NCBI GenBank assembly: GCA_021234535.1 | Contig: SFZH01000008.1 | Location: 372,001-436,000 of the forward strand | Reading direction: 5' to 3' | Length of the DNA stretch: 64,000 nt | Source: Stichopus chloronotus | Lineage: Eukaryota > Echinodermata > Holothuroidea > Aspidochirotida > Stichopodidae | Shown: positions 10,508 through 23,389 of the stretch, piece by piece | Layout of the letters: the number at the start of each line of letters is the position of its first letter | How positions within the stretch are numbered: the stretch's first letter is position 1 | Notes under the pieces: model-generated | Databases searched by the model: none | Told to the model about the DNA's origin: nothing | The model's input: the letters and a program-made list of their open reading frames with translations, nothing else | Made by a program: the position numbers and the translations under genes

Positions 10508-12440
10508 TAACATAGTATGGTAAACAAAACACTGTGTGCGAAGCTCGAGGAAAATCTGGCCACTGCAGTGCGTTATGAACACATAAATTCGTCACACAGA
10601 GTTCCCTTATGATCGTTTATAAGGCCAGCCCCCCCCCCCCCCCCACATGAATCACTTACCAAAGATTTTGGGGCAGCACTTGTTGAACCCCTCCCCAACT
10701 GCTCAAAACGTGAGTCACAACATTTCTCTTTTCGAAATGAAGCTGGAACATTTGAAATTTTGCCCTCCACCCATCGAAATGTGAGGAACGTGTGCATGAG
10801 TGTCTCTATGTACGTGTAATACCAGACATGGTAGTCGGGGACATGAGCCTTTGTTTTTCATAGTCATGTTTGTATATATAGACACCTTTCATTGGGGATG
10901 AATGTGTATCCCCGATCATGTATGTGTGTGTGTTTCTCTTTATGTATGTTTGTTGTGCCTATCTTGTTAAAACATATCTCAAAAAGCATCGTGTAGAAAA
11001 ATCTTATAATGCCAAATGCATTATCGGAATTTATATATTGAAATGTCATCTGCCATACCATGTACCAGGCCATATTAGTTATCACAATAATCACATTAAT
11101 AGAACCATATCTAGAAGATAGTGAAAATAATATTATCTTCAGTCAATGTGAAATGTATAGTCTTACTGTACCCTCTATAGAGTTTCCTGTCACCAGAGTA
11201 TCCCCACTATACACCTAAATACGAAATTTACCAGTACGTGTGACGTAATTTGTACTTGTGACGTAATACGTTCGTGTGATGTGTTCACAACATGCACACG
11301 GTCAATGTACATGAACTGAAATTCTTAACTTGAGGATCTTGCATCATATCACAAACCGAACATACACAGAGCGAGCTAGTTATCGAAGAGCTATAGAAGA
11401 GTAAACAAAGACTTTTTTATCCCAGAAGAAGACGAAAATTATTCAGAATATCGATGATCAGATTTACAGCTTATAGTATGCTGCTGATGGATTTTCTCCG
11501 TCTACAAAGATGTGGCTTAGTGCCAGAATTTCAAGTCGTTTTAAAGAACGTACCCAGTGGTATTCAAACTTCCTCATAACAAAGAAAGGTCATTTTCTTC
11601 AATTTTGTATATTAATGTAGATCTCTGTAATTTGTATTTTTGTTTCTCTCAGGTACCCATTCCCAAGAAAATATTAAAATAAAAAGGAAATAGCAAATGT
11701 AATATTTCAGGCCAGCGTGACGGGTGACAGAAAAAAATCAAATGAATATGTACCGAATTCCAGTTAAGGAACATGTCTTCTGACTTATTTAAGCCATTTC
11801 AAACCATTTTCATTCATATTCTTGACGTTTTGAAATGAACGTTCAATGGGCAACATGGTATGTTCAAACTTCCGGGCCCCACAGAGTTTCTAACACTATG
11901 CTTGTATATGAAGGGCGACGCCATTATGATGTCTTGGGACAGAGTAAAGTGACTACGTGTTTATGAAAAACCAGAAAGAAGAGTAAGATGTTTGATCTTC
12001 ATTTATAAAAATACAAGCGAAGTTGTTCATGGACTTAACACGTCATCCTGCAGTGAACGAAAATGGAGAGTAACCACTTTGGAAAGTAATGGAAGTGGCA
12101 TAGAAAACAAAAAATGTTCATTGGTATCACAAGAACCAGAACGCGCTTACAACATACACAACAGTGACAATACACAACAGTCACAGGTCATATTGCAGTA
12201 TCAGGAATCGTAGTATTTAGTGAAACAAAGCACGTTATTTACATATAAATTACCACCAAGCTGTTTCTGAATGAAATTACAAACTGATCACCTCATTACT
12301 GATTATCAGCGATCATCTGTGTCGATCAACTATTGCTAGTATACTTGCCATTGGTTTTTCAGAGGGGCGCGGTTAAGTTGAATGAAAACTGTCACACACT
12401 AAGTAATCGCAAAAGTTGAAAATAATTTTACACTTTGTGT
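10508..12440. other. Intronic stretch, no gene recognised
   Basis: Contains a 16-C run (10629-10644) and a GTGTGTGT/TATGT stretch near 10920. No exon, RNA gene or repeat boundary is recognised. The open frames at 10573-11121 and 11992-12213 are short and match nothing I know. Confidence 0.5.
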
Positions 12441-12469
12441 GTATATTTAAAGAATCAAAATCATATGGC

Positions 12470-13440
12470 AGGATTTGTCCCTTGAAACACGGTATTTATT
12501 TTCCCAAATTGAATGGTGCAATTATATCATGCGTAGTAAACTTTTACCTACCTTATATGTAGTATATAGGTGTACTACACTGACTACAACAACCCTACTG
12601 TTTTTGGTGGAGATCCAAAGTCATTTGGGGGCAACAGGGGTCAAATTGCGAAAACCTCATAAACTCAATATCTCAAGAAAGGAAGCTTGGACAAATCTCA
12701 TATTGAGTATATAGGTGTATCAGATGAAGTACAAGATTGCTTTGATTTTGGTGGAGGTCAAAGGTCATTTAAGGTCAACAGGGGTCAATTTGTAAAAATA
12801 TTGTAAACACGATATCTCAAAAAGGGAAGCTTGGACAAATCTCATATTTGATCTGTAGAAAGAAAAAGATCTCTATATTTTTGGGGGAGGTCAAACGTCA
12901 TTCAAGGTTCAACAGGGGTTAAATTGTGAAAACCTTCTAAACCCAATATCTCCAGAAGGGAAGCTTGGACAGGTACCATATTTAGTACATAGGCGTACCA
13001 CATTAACTACAAGGAGTTAATGTTCATCTTTTCCGGTGGAGTTCAAAGGTCAGTTGGGGTCAACAGGGGTCAGATTGTGAAAACCTTTAAAACACGGTAT
13101 CTCAAGTAGAGAAGCTTGGACAAATCTCATATTTGGTGTGTAGGTCACATCAAATACAAGATGCCTATCGATTTTGGTGGAGGTCAAAGGTCATTTGAGG
13201 TAAACACGCGTCAAATTGTGAAAACCTTGTAAATACAATATCTCAAGAAGGGAAGCTTGAAAAGATGTCATATCAAGTATGCAGGTGTATCTTACAGAGT
13301 ACAAGAACGCTATTGTTGTTAGTGGAGGTCAAAGGTCACCTGAGGTCAGCAAGGTTCAAACTGAAAACCTTGTAAATATATGCGTCGGTATACCTGGTAT
13401 ACGTGTACATGGCAATGTCACCTACACCGACGGTATCAAA
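12470..13440 (+). repeat. Family-1 tandem-unit array without element ends
   Basis: About six diverged units with the family-1 core: TTTTGGTGGAGGTCAAAGG, GGGTCAA, GTGAAAACCTT, ACACGATATCTCAAGAAG, AAGCTTGGACAAATCTCATA. Perfect DR1 13-mers occur at 12755, 13181 and 13326; the last two are 145 bp apart. The right edge (CCTGGTATACGTG, CATGGCAATG, CACCTACAC) is shared with 15810-15850, so this array and 15360-15990 are related copies with a common 3' boundary type different from the CTAGTT-ended copies. Confidence 0.75.
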
Positions 13441-14268
13441 ATTAACAGTTAACAAGTGTACCAAAATTACCAGGTAGACTCGGAAAACTGGATGATACGT
13501 AGTAAACAGTGAAGCCGTGAGAAGAAACCAATGCTGATACCCGCCCGCTTGCTCAGATAGTCAGAGAGTTTTCATTCTTACCTTCACACAATGGCTTGTG
13601 ATTCATTGGCCAATCACATGTATAGCACTGGTTGCAGTATACACACGCTACATTCAGAAGTATGTAATCGGAATGGTCCGTGACTGGAGTTTACGGAAAA
13701 ATCCAAGCCACGTACTTCAAGTTCTGTACACAAAAGCTGTGCACCGTGCAGGACAAATCAAACACAAATTACCATATAAGTAAAAAAAAAAAGTTGGCGA
13801 CAATGGAACATTCAAGTAAGTAACACTGTTTGTAAGACATAAAAACAAAAGCAAAGCGAGAGAGCGAGGAATATTCCGAAATACCGTACATCTACCCAGA
13901 AAAACAGTTGAAAGACCGATATGGCCATAAATGGGAACAACAAATGAGGAATGAATTGCATACGTGTTTTCATCTCGTTACCACAAGTTGGAAAACATGC
14001 GTGTTGGTAAAAACAAAGTAAAATTTTCTTCGTAATTCTCGCCAAAGAGAAACCTCAGTGATATAAGCGGGGAAAAATTAGCTAAATAAGACTTTCATCT
14101 ACAGTTTGGAGCCCAGCCATCTATACATTTTGCTCTGCGCAGTGTTCTTCTGCTGCCATGGCAAACCCGCACGCCTCTCTGGCTTTTATGTTCATTGCAT
14201 AGCATCGTTGCAACTGCATATACTGCACATGTACGTACGTAGTATGTAGCTGCCCTGCGCCAACACAC
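13441..14268. other. Intronic stretch, no gene recognised
   Basis: No recognisable coding or repeat structure. The open frames at 13598-13783 (+) and 13812-14045 (-) have no known motif. Confidence 0.5.
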
Positions 14269-14760
14269 AGTGTACACTGTGTACACTTGCATACTACAGT
14301 GTACAGTTGCATACTACAGTGTACACTTGCATATTACAGTGTACAGTTGCATACTACAGTGTACACTTGCATACTACAGTGTACACTTGCATACTACAGT
14401 GTACACTTGCATACTACAGTGTACACTTGCATACTACAGTGTACACTTGCATACTACAGTGTACACTTGCATACTACAGTGTACACTTGCATACTACAGT
14501 GTACACTTGCATACTACAGTGCACACTTGCATACTACAGTGTACACTTGCATACTACAGTGTACACTTGCATACTACAGTGTACACTTGCATACTACAGT
14601 GTACACTTTCATACTACAGTGTGCACTTGCATACTACAGTGTACACTTGCATACTACAGTGTACACTTGCATACTACAGTGTACACTTGCATACTACAGT
14701 GTACACTTTCATACTACAGTGTGCACTTGCATACTACAGTGTACACTTGCATACTACAGC
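14269..14760. repeat. 20-bp minisatellite, about 24 units
   Basis: The unit GTACACTTGCATACTACAGT is repeated with almost no indels, three units per 60 bases. Across unit junctions each copy contains the perfect 10-bp palindrome AGTGTACACT. Variant units (GTACAGTTGC, GTACACTTTC, GTGCACTTGC) show internal structure: the pair GTACACTTTC + GTGCACTTGC at 14601 recurs at 14701, a 100-bp (5-unit) higher-order step. All three + frames stay open because the unit has no stop in any frame; this is not evidence of coding. Confidence 0.95.
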
Positions 14761-15359
14761 ACTAAACCGAAGCAGCATGGTCGGAACGAACGCCTGACCA
14801 ACGTTTATTCCAAAGACAATTTTCTTTTGATGCAACCTGCGATAATGTTGTTAAGGTTTCAGACTCCTAACGTAAGAGATTTCAGTCACAAAAACCATCG
14901 TTGGATCTCACAAGTTGCATTGTTGTCTGTGTACACTTTGTATTGTAGCTAAGATTACCGTCTCAGGAAAGCAGGATCAAACGTCAAAAGTATCGAAAAA
15001 TAGCTCAATCGGTCAAAAATGCCAAAAACATTTGCATGACATGTACAAAAGACCCTAAATTAGCAATCCGCAAATATTTTCGCAAACTTTAATTCGAAGG
15101 TTTCCTCCTACGAGACATTTTCGTCCAGAGTGACTGGGCACTTTTACTGTAACCTACATTCAAGTTAAAAGAAGTGTGCAGAATATTTCACCATATATAA
15201 CAATGTTACGACAAACTCACACAATTTCATAACTTCAGCTCAATGCATTTGAAATTGAGCATAATCATATTTGCTCATAGCCAGAGTGAATGGGTAAATG
15301 ATTTCACCAGCACTCCTACATGCTCTACTTTAAACGTCCTAATATCTTCCATCTCCCCG
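14761..15359. other. Intronic stretch, no gene recognised
   Basis: Unique-looking sequence between the minisatellite and the next family-1 array. The open frame running into it from the minisatellite (to 14952) shows no recognisable motif. Confidence 0.5.
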
Positions 15360-15990
15360 CCCACCTTGTAAACACGATATCTCAAGAAGGGAAGCTTGGA
15401 CGCATCTCATATTTAGTATGTAGGTGTACCACATTGAGTGGAAAAACCCTATTGTTTTTGGTGGAGGTCAAAGGTCATTTGGGGCCAACAGGGGTCAAAT
15501 TGTGAAAACCTTGTAAACACGATATCTCGAGAAGCAAAGCTTGGACAAATCTCATACTTGGTATATAGGTGTACCACATTGAGTACAACATCCTTATTGA
15601 TTCTGGTGGAGGTCAAAGGTCATTTGAGGTCAACAGGGGTCAAGTTGTGAAAACTTTGTAAACACAATATCTCAAGAAGGGAAGCTTGGACAGATGTCAT
15701 ATGAAGTATGTAGGTGTATCTTATAGAACGATGTTTTTTTTTAATGGCGGTTAACGGTCACTTGAGGTCAACAAGGGTCAAAGTGTGAAAACCATGTAAG
15801 TAAACTGTCAATTTACCTGGTATACGTGAGCATGGCATTGACACCTACTCCTAAAGTATCAAAATTAGCACAAGAACGTTAGTCTTTAATGGAGGTAGAA
15901 GGTCATTCCATGCCAACAAATGTCAAATTGTGAACATGTAGATATGATCTCAAGAAAGGAAGCTTGTGCAGATCTCATATTTCATATAAA
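15360..15990 (+). repeat. Family-1 tandem-unit array without element ends
   Basis: About four units starting at CTTGTAAACACGATATCTC. Perfect DR1 13-mers lie at 15465 and 15610, exactly 145 bp apart, each followed by GGGTCA/GGGCCA-like half-sites at 4-bp spacing. The 15810-15860 segment matches the right edge of the 12.4-13.4 kb array, and a degraded unit follows to ~15990. Confidence 0.75.
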
Positions 15991-17378
15991 GCATACGTAG
16001 CTCAATGTGACACATACTAATGCTATTATATTAGATTCTGCAAAAAATTCTCTTAATCGGATCATCGAAACGGCAATGCATTTCTGCATTCTGGTTTTTT
16101 TTAACATTAAAGTGTGTGCTAATATTCCTAAAATTTATTCACATCAAATTAAGGCCCCTAAAATTTTGTGAGGTTTGTCCTAATTCCCGTGTTTGTGGCC
16201 ATTGTAAGAACCTGGTGAAATGCTTCTCTGGGCTTGATGTGGGAAGCTAAAGCTTCTCACATATAGTTGTCAATGAGTTTATTTGTCTGCCTGATTGGGT
16301 TGTAAACCACTTCAGTAAATAGCTTTAAGGGCAACATTGTTAAGTTTTTATCGTGACTGTGGTAGAATCTGATCTTGCTGGACTTTGTTTGGTTGGGGGT
16401 GGGGGATTGCAGGACGTCTTATGGGGCTTTTGCCCTCCTTTGCCCTTAAATTTGTTATGTTAAATGTTTTAAGATTACCCACACCACAGTGAAGACGTCA
16501 CCATCTGTCCGGGATTCAAGTTTCTACTGTAGTAGAATGTAATTGTAAACCTACTAACATAGGGCTTACTTGGTGTACTAGGTTATTTAAATATTGATGT
16601 TGAAGTAAAGGGTGATAGGACTAAAGGTGCATTTCACTATGGCCTTAATTCTGTAGCCCTCTTTTGCCTTTCTATTGTACATGTGTCATTGTGTGATGTT
16701 ATGACAGTCTGAGAAGATGTTCAGCCTGCCTCCTCCGGCTTGGAAAAACTTCTGTACATGCCTTAATTGCAGACTATTAATCCATTTGCTTATATTAAAG
16801 CATAAAGAAAAATAAGTGGTCTTATATTTAATGTTCCTTGCTAGTATAGGCGCCTAGCCTTCATTTTGCTGCTGTGGGAATTAATTGCTGACCAATTCTA
16901 ACTAGGAAATTTAAAAAAAATACTGTGCAGTTACAACAGAGATTTGCAACAGGAACTTGAAACTACAGAAAATTCTGTTGTTTTTTTTGCAGAGGCAAAG
17001 TCCTAAAAATTCTTTCGTTTTACAGCTGTCTTGCTAGGTTCTACTTACATGGAATTCAGTAATTCTACAAGTCACTCATTGAAAGAAGAAAAAAGGCAAA
17101 GTGAAGTTTACTCTTGCAAAAATTTCTGATCAACTGGGCCCTTCCTATTTGCTTCAAGTTTGTTTTCAAAGAATTACTAAATTTTATCAATCTCATTTTT
17201 TCTCAAGTATTTTCCATTGTACATGTAGTGCATCCAATTTTATTGGTAAACCAAGGAGTTATTATGAATAACTTTTACAAATAAGTAACAAAAATATTAT
17301 CACATGATTGATTATCTTGCCATTCCCCAACTGTTCAGTGTGACAGTGGGGTACACTGATTCAAACTATCAGTGTTTT
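15991..17378. other. Intronic stretch, no gene recognised
   Basis: AT-rich, without recognisable exons or element ends. The short minus-strand frame at 17335-17595 overlaps the GT microsatellite of the next element and is not a gene. Confidence 0.5.
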
Positions 17379-19739
17379 TGATTCCTTGCCGAAGGCAGAG
17401 GAATCTATGCGATGGTGATGTCGTGTGTGTGTGTGTACTGTGTGTGTGTGTATGTGCGTGTGTGACGCCTGCTTGTAAACACGATATCTCAAGAAGCGTA
17501 ACTCTGAGTGATCTCATACTTGGCATGTAGATTGCCCATATTGAGTAGATGATCCCTATTGTTTTTGGTGGAGGACAAAGGTCATTTGGGGTCACTAGAG
17601 GTCAAAAGGTAAATACCTTGAAAATTGCTTGTAAACACGATATCTCCAGAAGAGTAACTCTGAGTGATCTCATACGTGGCATGAAGGTTGCCCTTATTGA
17701 GTAGATGATCCCTATTGTTTTTGGTGGAGGTCAAAGGTCATTTGGGGTCAACAGGGGTCAAATTGTGAAAACCTTGTAAACACGATATCTGAAGAAAGGA
17801 AGCTTGTAGAAATCTCATGTTTAGTATGTAGTTGCACCATGTTGAGTAAAGGAACCCTATCGTTTTCAGTGGAGGTCAAAGGTCATTTGGGGTCAACAGG
17901 GGTCAGATTGTGAAAACCATGTAAACACGATATCTCAAGAAGAGAAGCTTGAGCAGATGTCATATGAAGTGGGTAAGTGTATCTTATTGAGTACAAGGGT
18001 TACCAGAGGTCAAAAGGTAAATACCTTGAAAATTGCTTGTAAACACGATATCTCCAGAACGGTAAATGTGAGAGATCTCATAGTTAGCGTGTGGATTGCC
18101 CATATCGAGTAGATGATCCTTATTTTTTTTTTGGCAGAGGTGAAAGGTCATTTGGGGTCATGGGAGGTCAAAATGTGAAAAACTTGAATCTACAATATTT
18201 AAAGAACGGTCCTTCTATACTTTTATACTTGTAATGTAGAATCCTCTTGTTGATTTGAGAACTTCTTTTAGGACATACCAACATAGTCTCTTCGATAACC
18301 ATAAAGAAAAGATGAAGACAACATTAAATTTGGTATCAAAGATTATTATTTGGCAAACCTGCCACTATCCTCATAAGGACATGTGAGCATGCATGAATTG
18401 TAAATTGGAATTGATTAAATATACCACGGGTTATTAGCTTTATAAACAGAACTAAATTACTGATCATTTGGATCAAATACCCTTGAGCGTGCATGAACTG
18501 TGATTGCTTAATTGAATGAATCAAATTGTAACTGACCCCCCTCTGTTCAAATTGGTCACTGTTATCTGACATAATTTATCACAGTTGACTGCCAGTAGAA
18601 ACCACAATGTCCAGAATAAATCATACAGTCTGTTGAGCCAGGTGCTCAATGGACTTAACCATTTACTGTATAAACAGTGTCTCTGTTTAGCCCTTAAAGG
18701 GAAATAGGGTGTTTGTTTTACAGAAAACAACCATATTTTAAAAACCATTATTTGTGGACATAGAATGATAGATTATTCAAAATAACGAATTACAGTAGCC
18801 TTATTTTCAAGGAATAAGATTCTCACAGATCAGAAGTTTAGCTATTTGTTGCTTAACAATAATTTGTTCACCCAAACTTTTTGAAATTCAAATGATGCAT
18901 CCGTTACTCATCACATGCACAATGTTTTGAGGAGATGAAGCTTTGACAGATATTTATTGATGAGACTGAATGGTTTAACAATGGTTAAGGCGAATTTCTT
19001 TGTATGCCATGTTGGTGTATTCTAAACGCCCTATTTCACTTTACAGTAGTTCAGGTAAGCTTTAAACAAATGACTACTGTGTATCAAACCAGGGAAACTT
19101 GTACTGTGTGTTGTGTCTTTAAGTAGACTAAAGGCAAAATTGCAAGTCATGCTAGATTCTTGTTTAATAGGAGTATCAGTTTTTGCTAATTTTCAAGGAC
19201 CTCATAGCCATTGGGAAGGGCATCATGCCAAAAAATCAAATATGAAAAAGCTGCCACCAATAGCTGTAACTCGACAAAATAAAGTGCTATAATTTTGATT
19301 AAATAAACATGTTTACTGTACCTTTTTATCAAGTTATAAGACACGACAAAATATAATTTGTTCCCCTGCATGCAGCATCATATCCATTTGGGAGCTTTCT
19401 CATGTTTGTGTAGGTCAAAGGTTATTTGGGGTGACAAAAGGTCAAAACCTTGTATGCATGATATTTTAAGGGTGATAAATAAGAGGGATCTTATACTTAG
19501 TTTGTGAATTGTTCATATTTAGCATGTTGATGGCCATATAGGGTAAGTGATCCCTATTGTTTTAAGTGGAGGTGAAAGGTCATTTTGGGTCACGAGAATT
19601 CAAAAGGTTTTGATATTACTAAGATGGTATCTCAAGTAGGATAACTGTGTGGGATCTCATGCTTGTCATGTGGGCGATTCATGTTTGTTACAATATATAT
19701 CATGAGGCAAGGAATCACTAAGCCTTTTGGCTTTCTAGT
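17379..19739 (+). mobile_element. Family-1 HINE, copy 2, full length
   Basis: Very similar to copy 1 over its whole length. GATTCCTTGCC is at 17380-17390, the GT microsatellite at 17422-17462, tandem units at 17463-18180, the internal segment at ~18180-19370 (nested 349-bp module 18695-19043), GGCAAGGAATC at 19706-19716, and hairpin AAGCCttttGGCTT at 19720-19733 followed by TCTAGTT. Perfect DR1 13-mers occur at 17728 and 17873 (145 bp apart). The flanks differ from those of copy 1 (GTGTTTT before, CTTTTAAGG after), so it is an independent insertion rather than part of a segmental duplication. Confidence 0.8.
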
Positions 19740-21867
19740 TCTTTTAAGGTGTGATGTTGAAAGTTAAGAAGTTAGTAGGCTAAATATGATCATACATGCT
19801 TGATCTACTTGCTTTTTGCTGCATATAGAATATCTAACCAGGGAGGTGCTACGATCTAATGACTAACAGAGTTGCTGTTACAATCTCAGTATGCATGTGT
19901 GCACGTATCAGTGAGTACGTTAACACGAAACCACAAAGCTGCATAATGTTAAAGAGTGCAAGCTGAGCTATGAATAAGAACAAATTGCAAATGCAGTAAG
20001 GTACAGTCACAGAAATTGCTGTGAAAAAGTTTTGGACAATTAAACAGTTCAGAGGAAAATGTTAAAATGTGAAAATGAATGCGAGCAGCCCCTAAAAGTG
20101 GCCGGGGATATATCCCTCCATCCCCTTTGGATTTCTGCCTATGAGGGACTGGTTGATGGGTACTGGGTGGCTCTATCAATTGCAAGTTGAAAGCACTTAC
20201 TCACCGCACAGGAATAGTCAAGGTTTGCCCTGGATTTGACGAGAGTGAGCAGTTTTAAGTCCATGGGGCATTGCAATACTTGAGAATGTGTATGTATACA
20301 GATCTTGGCAGAGGTCTGTATAGAAATGATAGTCCTGCAACCGCTGCCCTGGTCCTCTAGCTACGGGCCTGTGGTTGTATTATCAGTACCAAAAATAGCA
20401 GGGTTTCAAGTGGAAAGAAAGTTATTTAGAGTTTTTCAGATTAGTTCGAAAATGTCCTTTCTTGAATATTGTACCAACAATTTTCTGGGGATTGAGATCC
20501 TTGGCCTCCATTCTTGTATTTTAGTGGGCCAAAGACCAGTCTAGGAGGAAGAAATCAGAGTCTTGATGTGACCATAAAGAGCTGCAGTTTTGTAAAAGTT
20601 CAGACACCAAACAATAACTCAACAACAAGAGAGAGAGTGAGAAATACAGGATTTCTTACTCCAACTCAAACAGAAATAGATGAAAAACACAGTACAGTTA
20701 CAAATCCCAGATCAACCTTAACAACATTGTTTGAAAAATTGTTAATCTGAATTTTACAAAAAAAAACACTATTTAATCATCATGTACAACAGTTTACTAA
20801 AACAACACTTTCCAAAATATAAAAGCTCATAGTCAACAAATAGAACAAAGGAGTCTTCCCAATCATTGCAAAGCTCATTGTTCCTCATTTACTGCTAAGG
20901 GACAAAATCTCTACCTACAATACTAATAGACCTGTTAGAGTAAGATGATTCTTTTGACTCACTTTCTAACCAGACCTGTGTGCCCAATGATCCAACCCTA
21001 AAATATCTAATTGTTGCTTCATACAGCCCACTGGCCCTTCAGTCTTATTCCTACTATGCATATTTACGAGCAAGATGCCCTTGACATACAATTATTCCAA
21101 CCTCCTGTACTAACTCAATTCTTAAAGCATAGTTCAAAATAATATGAATACACATTTAGCGGATTAAGGACAGGGCAACAGCATGAGTCCTTGGCCCCAC
21201 ACATTTGGGAATAATAGACATCTTGGGTGTTACAGTGCTATGTCAAGTGTTCCTAATCTGTACTCTGCCCCCCCCCCCCCCACACACAAAAATGTATGCC
21301 CTGTAGGCCTCCCACACACTTAGTCCAGCCTTGTGAATCCACTCCCTTGAAGTAAGTTCTTCGACCACCCTAAAACTAGCACCCTACAACACCCACCCCA
21401 CCCAAAAATCATGCTCATTACTATTGCAAATAAAATATTTTTGAGTATGCAGTGCTTAATCACCAATGCACTAAATCCCTTCACCCATATATTTACCCTG
21501 GTCAGGAGTAACATACCCCAAAAATCTATCACACCCTCACCGTATTATTTCTATCAATTTATGCACATTATGATCACACCCGAGTTAGAAATTTAATGGC
21601 ACGATTCTAGAAGATCCTGGACAAAACATTACTGTCTTCCAGTTAGGTCCTACTCCTTTTGGATAATCCTGTTAGGAAAAATTGTTGCTTTTGAATGATT
21701 TTTCTAGATTAGAAAATTTTTAAGTTTCATATTGCATCAGCAGAAAATTCACACCACTATTCATTTAGAGTTTCATGACATAGACTGCATGTCACAACTA
21801 CAATATGTCTCCCATTGTCCACAACAGACTATGAACCTTTTCCAATGACCAAAAATCTGTGACAGGA
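19740..21867. other. Intronic stretch, possibly 5' part of a decayed transposon
   Basis: No intact gene. It contains a 14-C run (21268-21281). The open frames at 20305-20544 and 20514-20750 lie on the same strand and upstream of the P-element-like pseudogene, but I see no THAP zinc-finger pattern in them. Linking them to it would be a guess. Confidence 0.4.
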
Positions 21868-22527
21868 ATGCAAATTAAAGGCTATTGCATAATTTCACTG
21901 TCTGACCACCCATGATTCCAAATGGCCTTTGCCCTACTTTCTGCTAGCTTTAAATGTTACCCTGGTTTTACTGTAGAAGCATGCCAGGCCCTATATGCTG
22001 CACACCAAAAGTTCAATGATAAGAAATTTTTCTACTGTCTAACCTTAGATTCAGTGTCCACAAGGACCCAATGGGATCAAAACCTACAGAAAGTTGGGGG
22101 TAAGGTGGGTGTTGGTGAACTTGGTGACTTTCTAGGTATTCAAACAGACAAATATTAAAATGCCTCTCAAGTCTTGCTATTCATGCTCAATGCACTAAAT
22201 TCACATATTAGAACCCCAGTTGGTTATTTTTTCATAAAGTCAATTACTGGGATAGATTTATCCACTCTTATTACTGAATGTCTCTAAAGAGCACATAATG
22301 ATGTTAGTGGACACATTATCTGCATCACATGTGATGGTGCAGCCAGCAACCAGACCATTGCTATATACTTGGGAGCAAGCCTTCATCATGCAGCACTCTG
22401 AGAAACTTTCATCCACCCGGTCGATGGATCTACTATATTTTATATGTCTGATGCAGTTCATATGATCAAGATTCTCCGTAACACACTTAAGGCAAACAAG
22501 GAGCTGTTCTATTATGGAAACAAACAG
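21868..22527 (+). pseudogene. P-element / THAP9-like transposase fragment, decayed
   Basis: A single + frame, from 21922 through 22527 (202 codons), reads with only three in-frame stops (22156-22158, 22285-22287, 22399-22401) and no frameshift. In order it shows a YPGFTVEACQAL block; LTLDSVS, where the family has a catalytic Asp (usually DEM); ASQVLLFML; TPVGYFF; ITCDGAASNQ, with the second Asp; FIHPVDG; and MSDAVHMIKILRNTLK. This order is characteristic of the RNase-H-like domain of P-element and THAP9 transposases, which catalyse cut-and-paste DNA transposition. The frame ends at AAACAG|gtatgc, a plausible splice donor. The same frame can be followed upstream to about 21868 with another stop at 21913. 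I did not find the N-terminal THAP domain or the third acidic residue. It is non-functional. Confidence 0.75.
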
Positions 22528-23205
22528 GTATGCTCCAGGGAGTTGAGTAGGATATAGGATCATATAATCCCAACTTTCACTTTGTAAATACATTCATGTG
22601 TAGGGCCAGTCTTCAATAATGCTCCTGAAAAGAAATAGGATAACATCAAATGAAAATTTGCCAGAACTGAAGCACATAATATATGAGAGCACCAATGGTG
22701 CAGAGGCTTATATCTGAACCCCCTGAGGGGTACCATTAACATATCAGTATCATGTAATATCATATCATAATCAGGAACCACCAGAAGTATCATTATATTG
22801 AATTACCAACATAACGTATTGCATGTACAAGAGAATCTGTAGGACTGCATAATTTGCAGAATATCATAAACTACAGTAGGGCAAAAACAGTGCAGAAGTT
22901 GGATCTTTGTCAATATATTTGTGATACGTTTAACAGGCACTGCCAAATGGCAATGCTTATGATTGCATCGCTATTAAAGTATGACATACAATAATTATGA
23001 AACTGTCTATTTTGTACATTTTCTACCTGGTTTGTACTAACTGTGGGCATAAGAATTAGTACTATTGTGGAAAAATTTTGGAGAATGCAATTTTTCAAAA
23101 AACAATTTCAAATCATTAACTTCTATCTCATTAGTGCATGTGCATGTATCACCTGCTTGACCATTGATCTGTCAGTATGTAGAACCCATATAGCCTGATA
23201 GCCAC
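22528..23205. other. Intronic stretch, no gene recognised
   Basis: AT-rich sequence downstream of the pseudogene. Short minus-strand frames (22560-22793, 22910-23098) have no known motif. I could not find the next exon of the P-like transposase. Confidence 0.45.
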
Positions 23206-23275
23206 CTTTACACAAACAAGTTTGGGAAGACTTACTGAATAAACTCAAAGTGCCCCTTTAATGTCAAGACCTACA
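23206..23275 (-). repeat. Family-B MITE terminal fragment, inverted
   Basis: Read on the minus strand, this gives ATTAAAGGGGCACTTTGAG followed by TTCAGTAAGTCTTCCCAAAC, matching the left end of the 3248 copy. Confidence 0.5.
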
Positions 23276-23389
23276 TGTATAACTCAAGACTAAAATGGGT
23301 TTGAGTTACTGTAGGCAGAATCTGACTCATTGCCTCATTACTCAATTATCTTTCATGCATGATAGGGCCATTTGAGACGCTGAATGACA

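Noticed and set aside
14269..14760. Regular array resembling a CRISPR
   Set aside because: The unit is contiguous with no unique spacers, and the genome is eukaryotic with spliced exons.
14270..14952. Three overlapping long open frames (152-221 codons) with a repeating pattern, like a repeat protein
   Set aside because: They are the same 20-bp minisatellite read in three frames; the unit simply lacks stops. No start context, domain or splice support.
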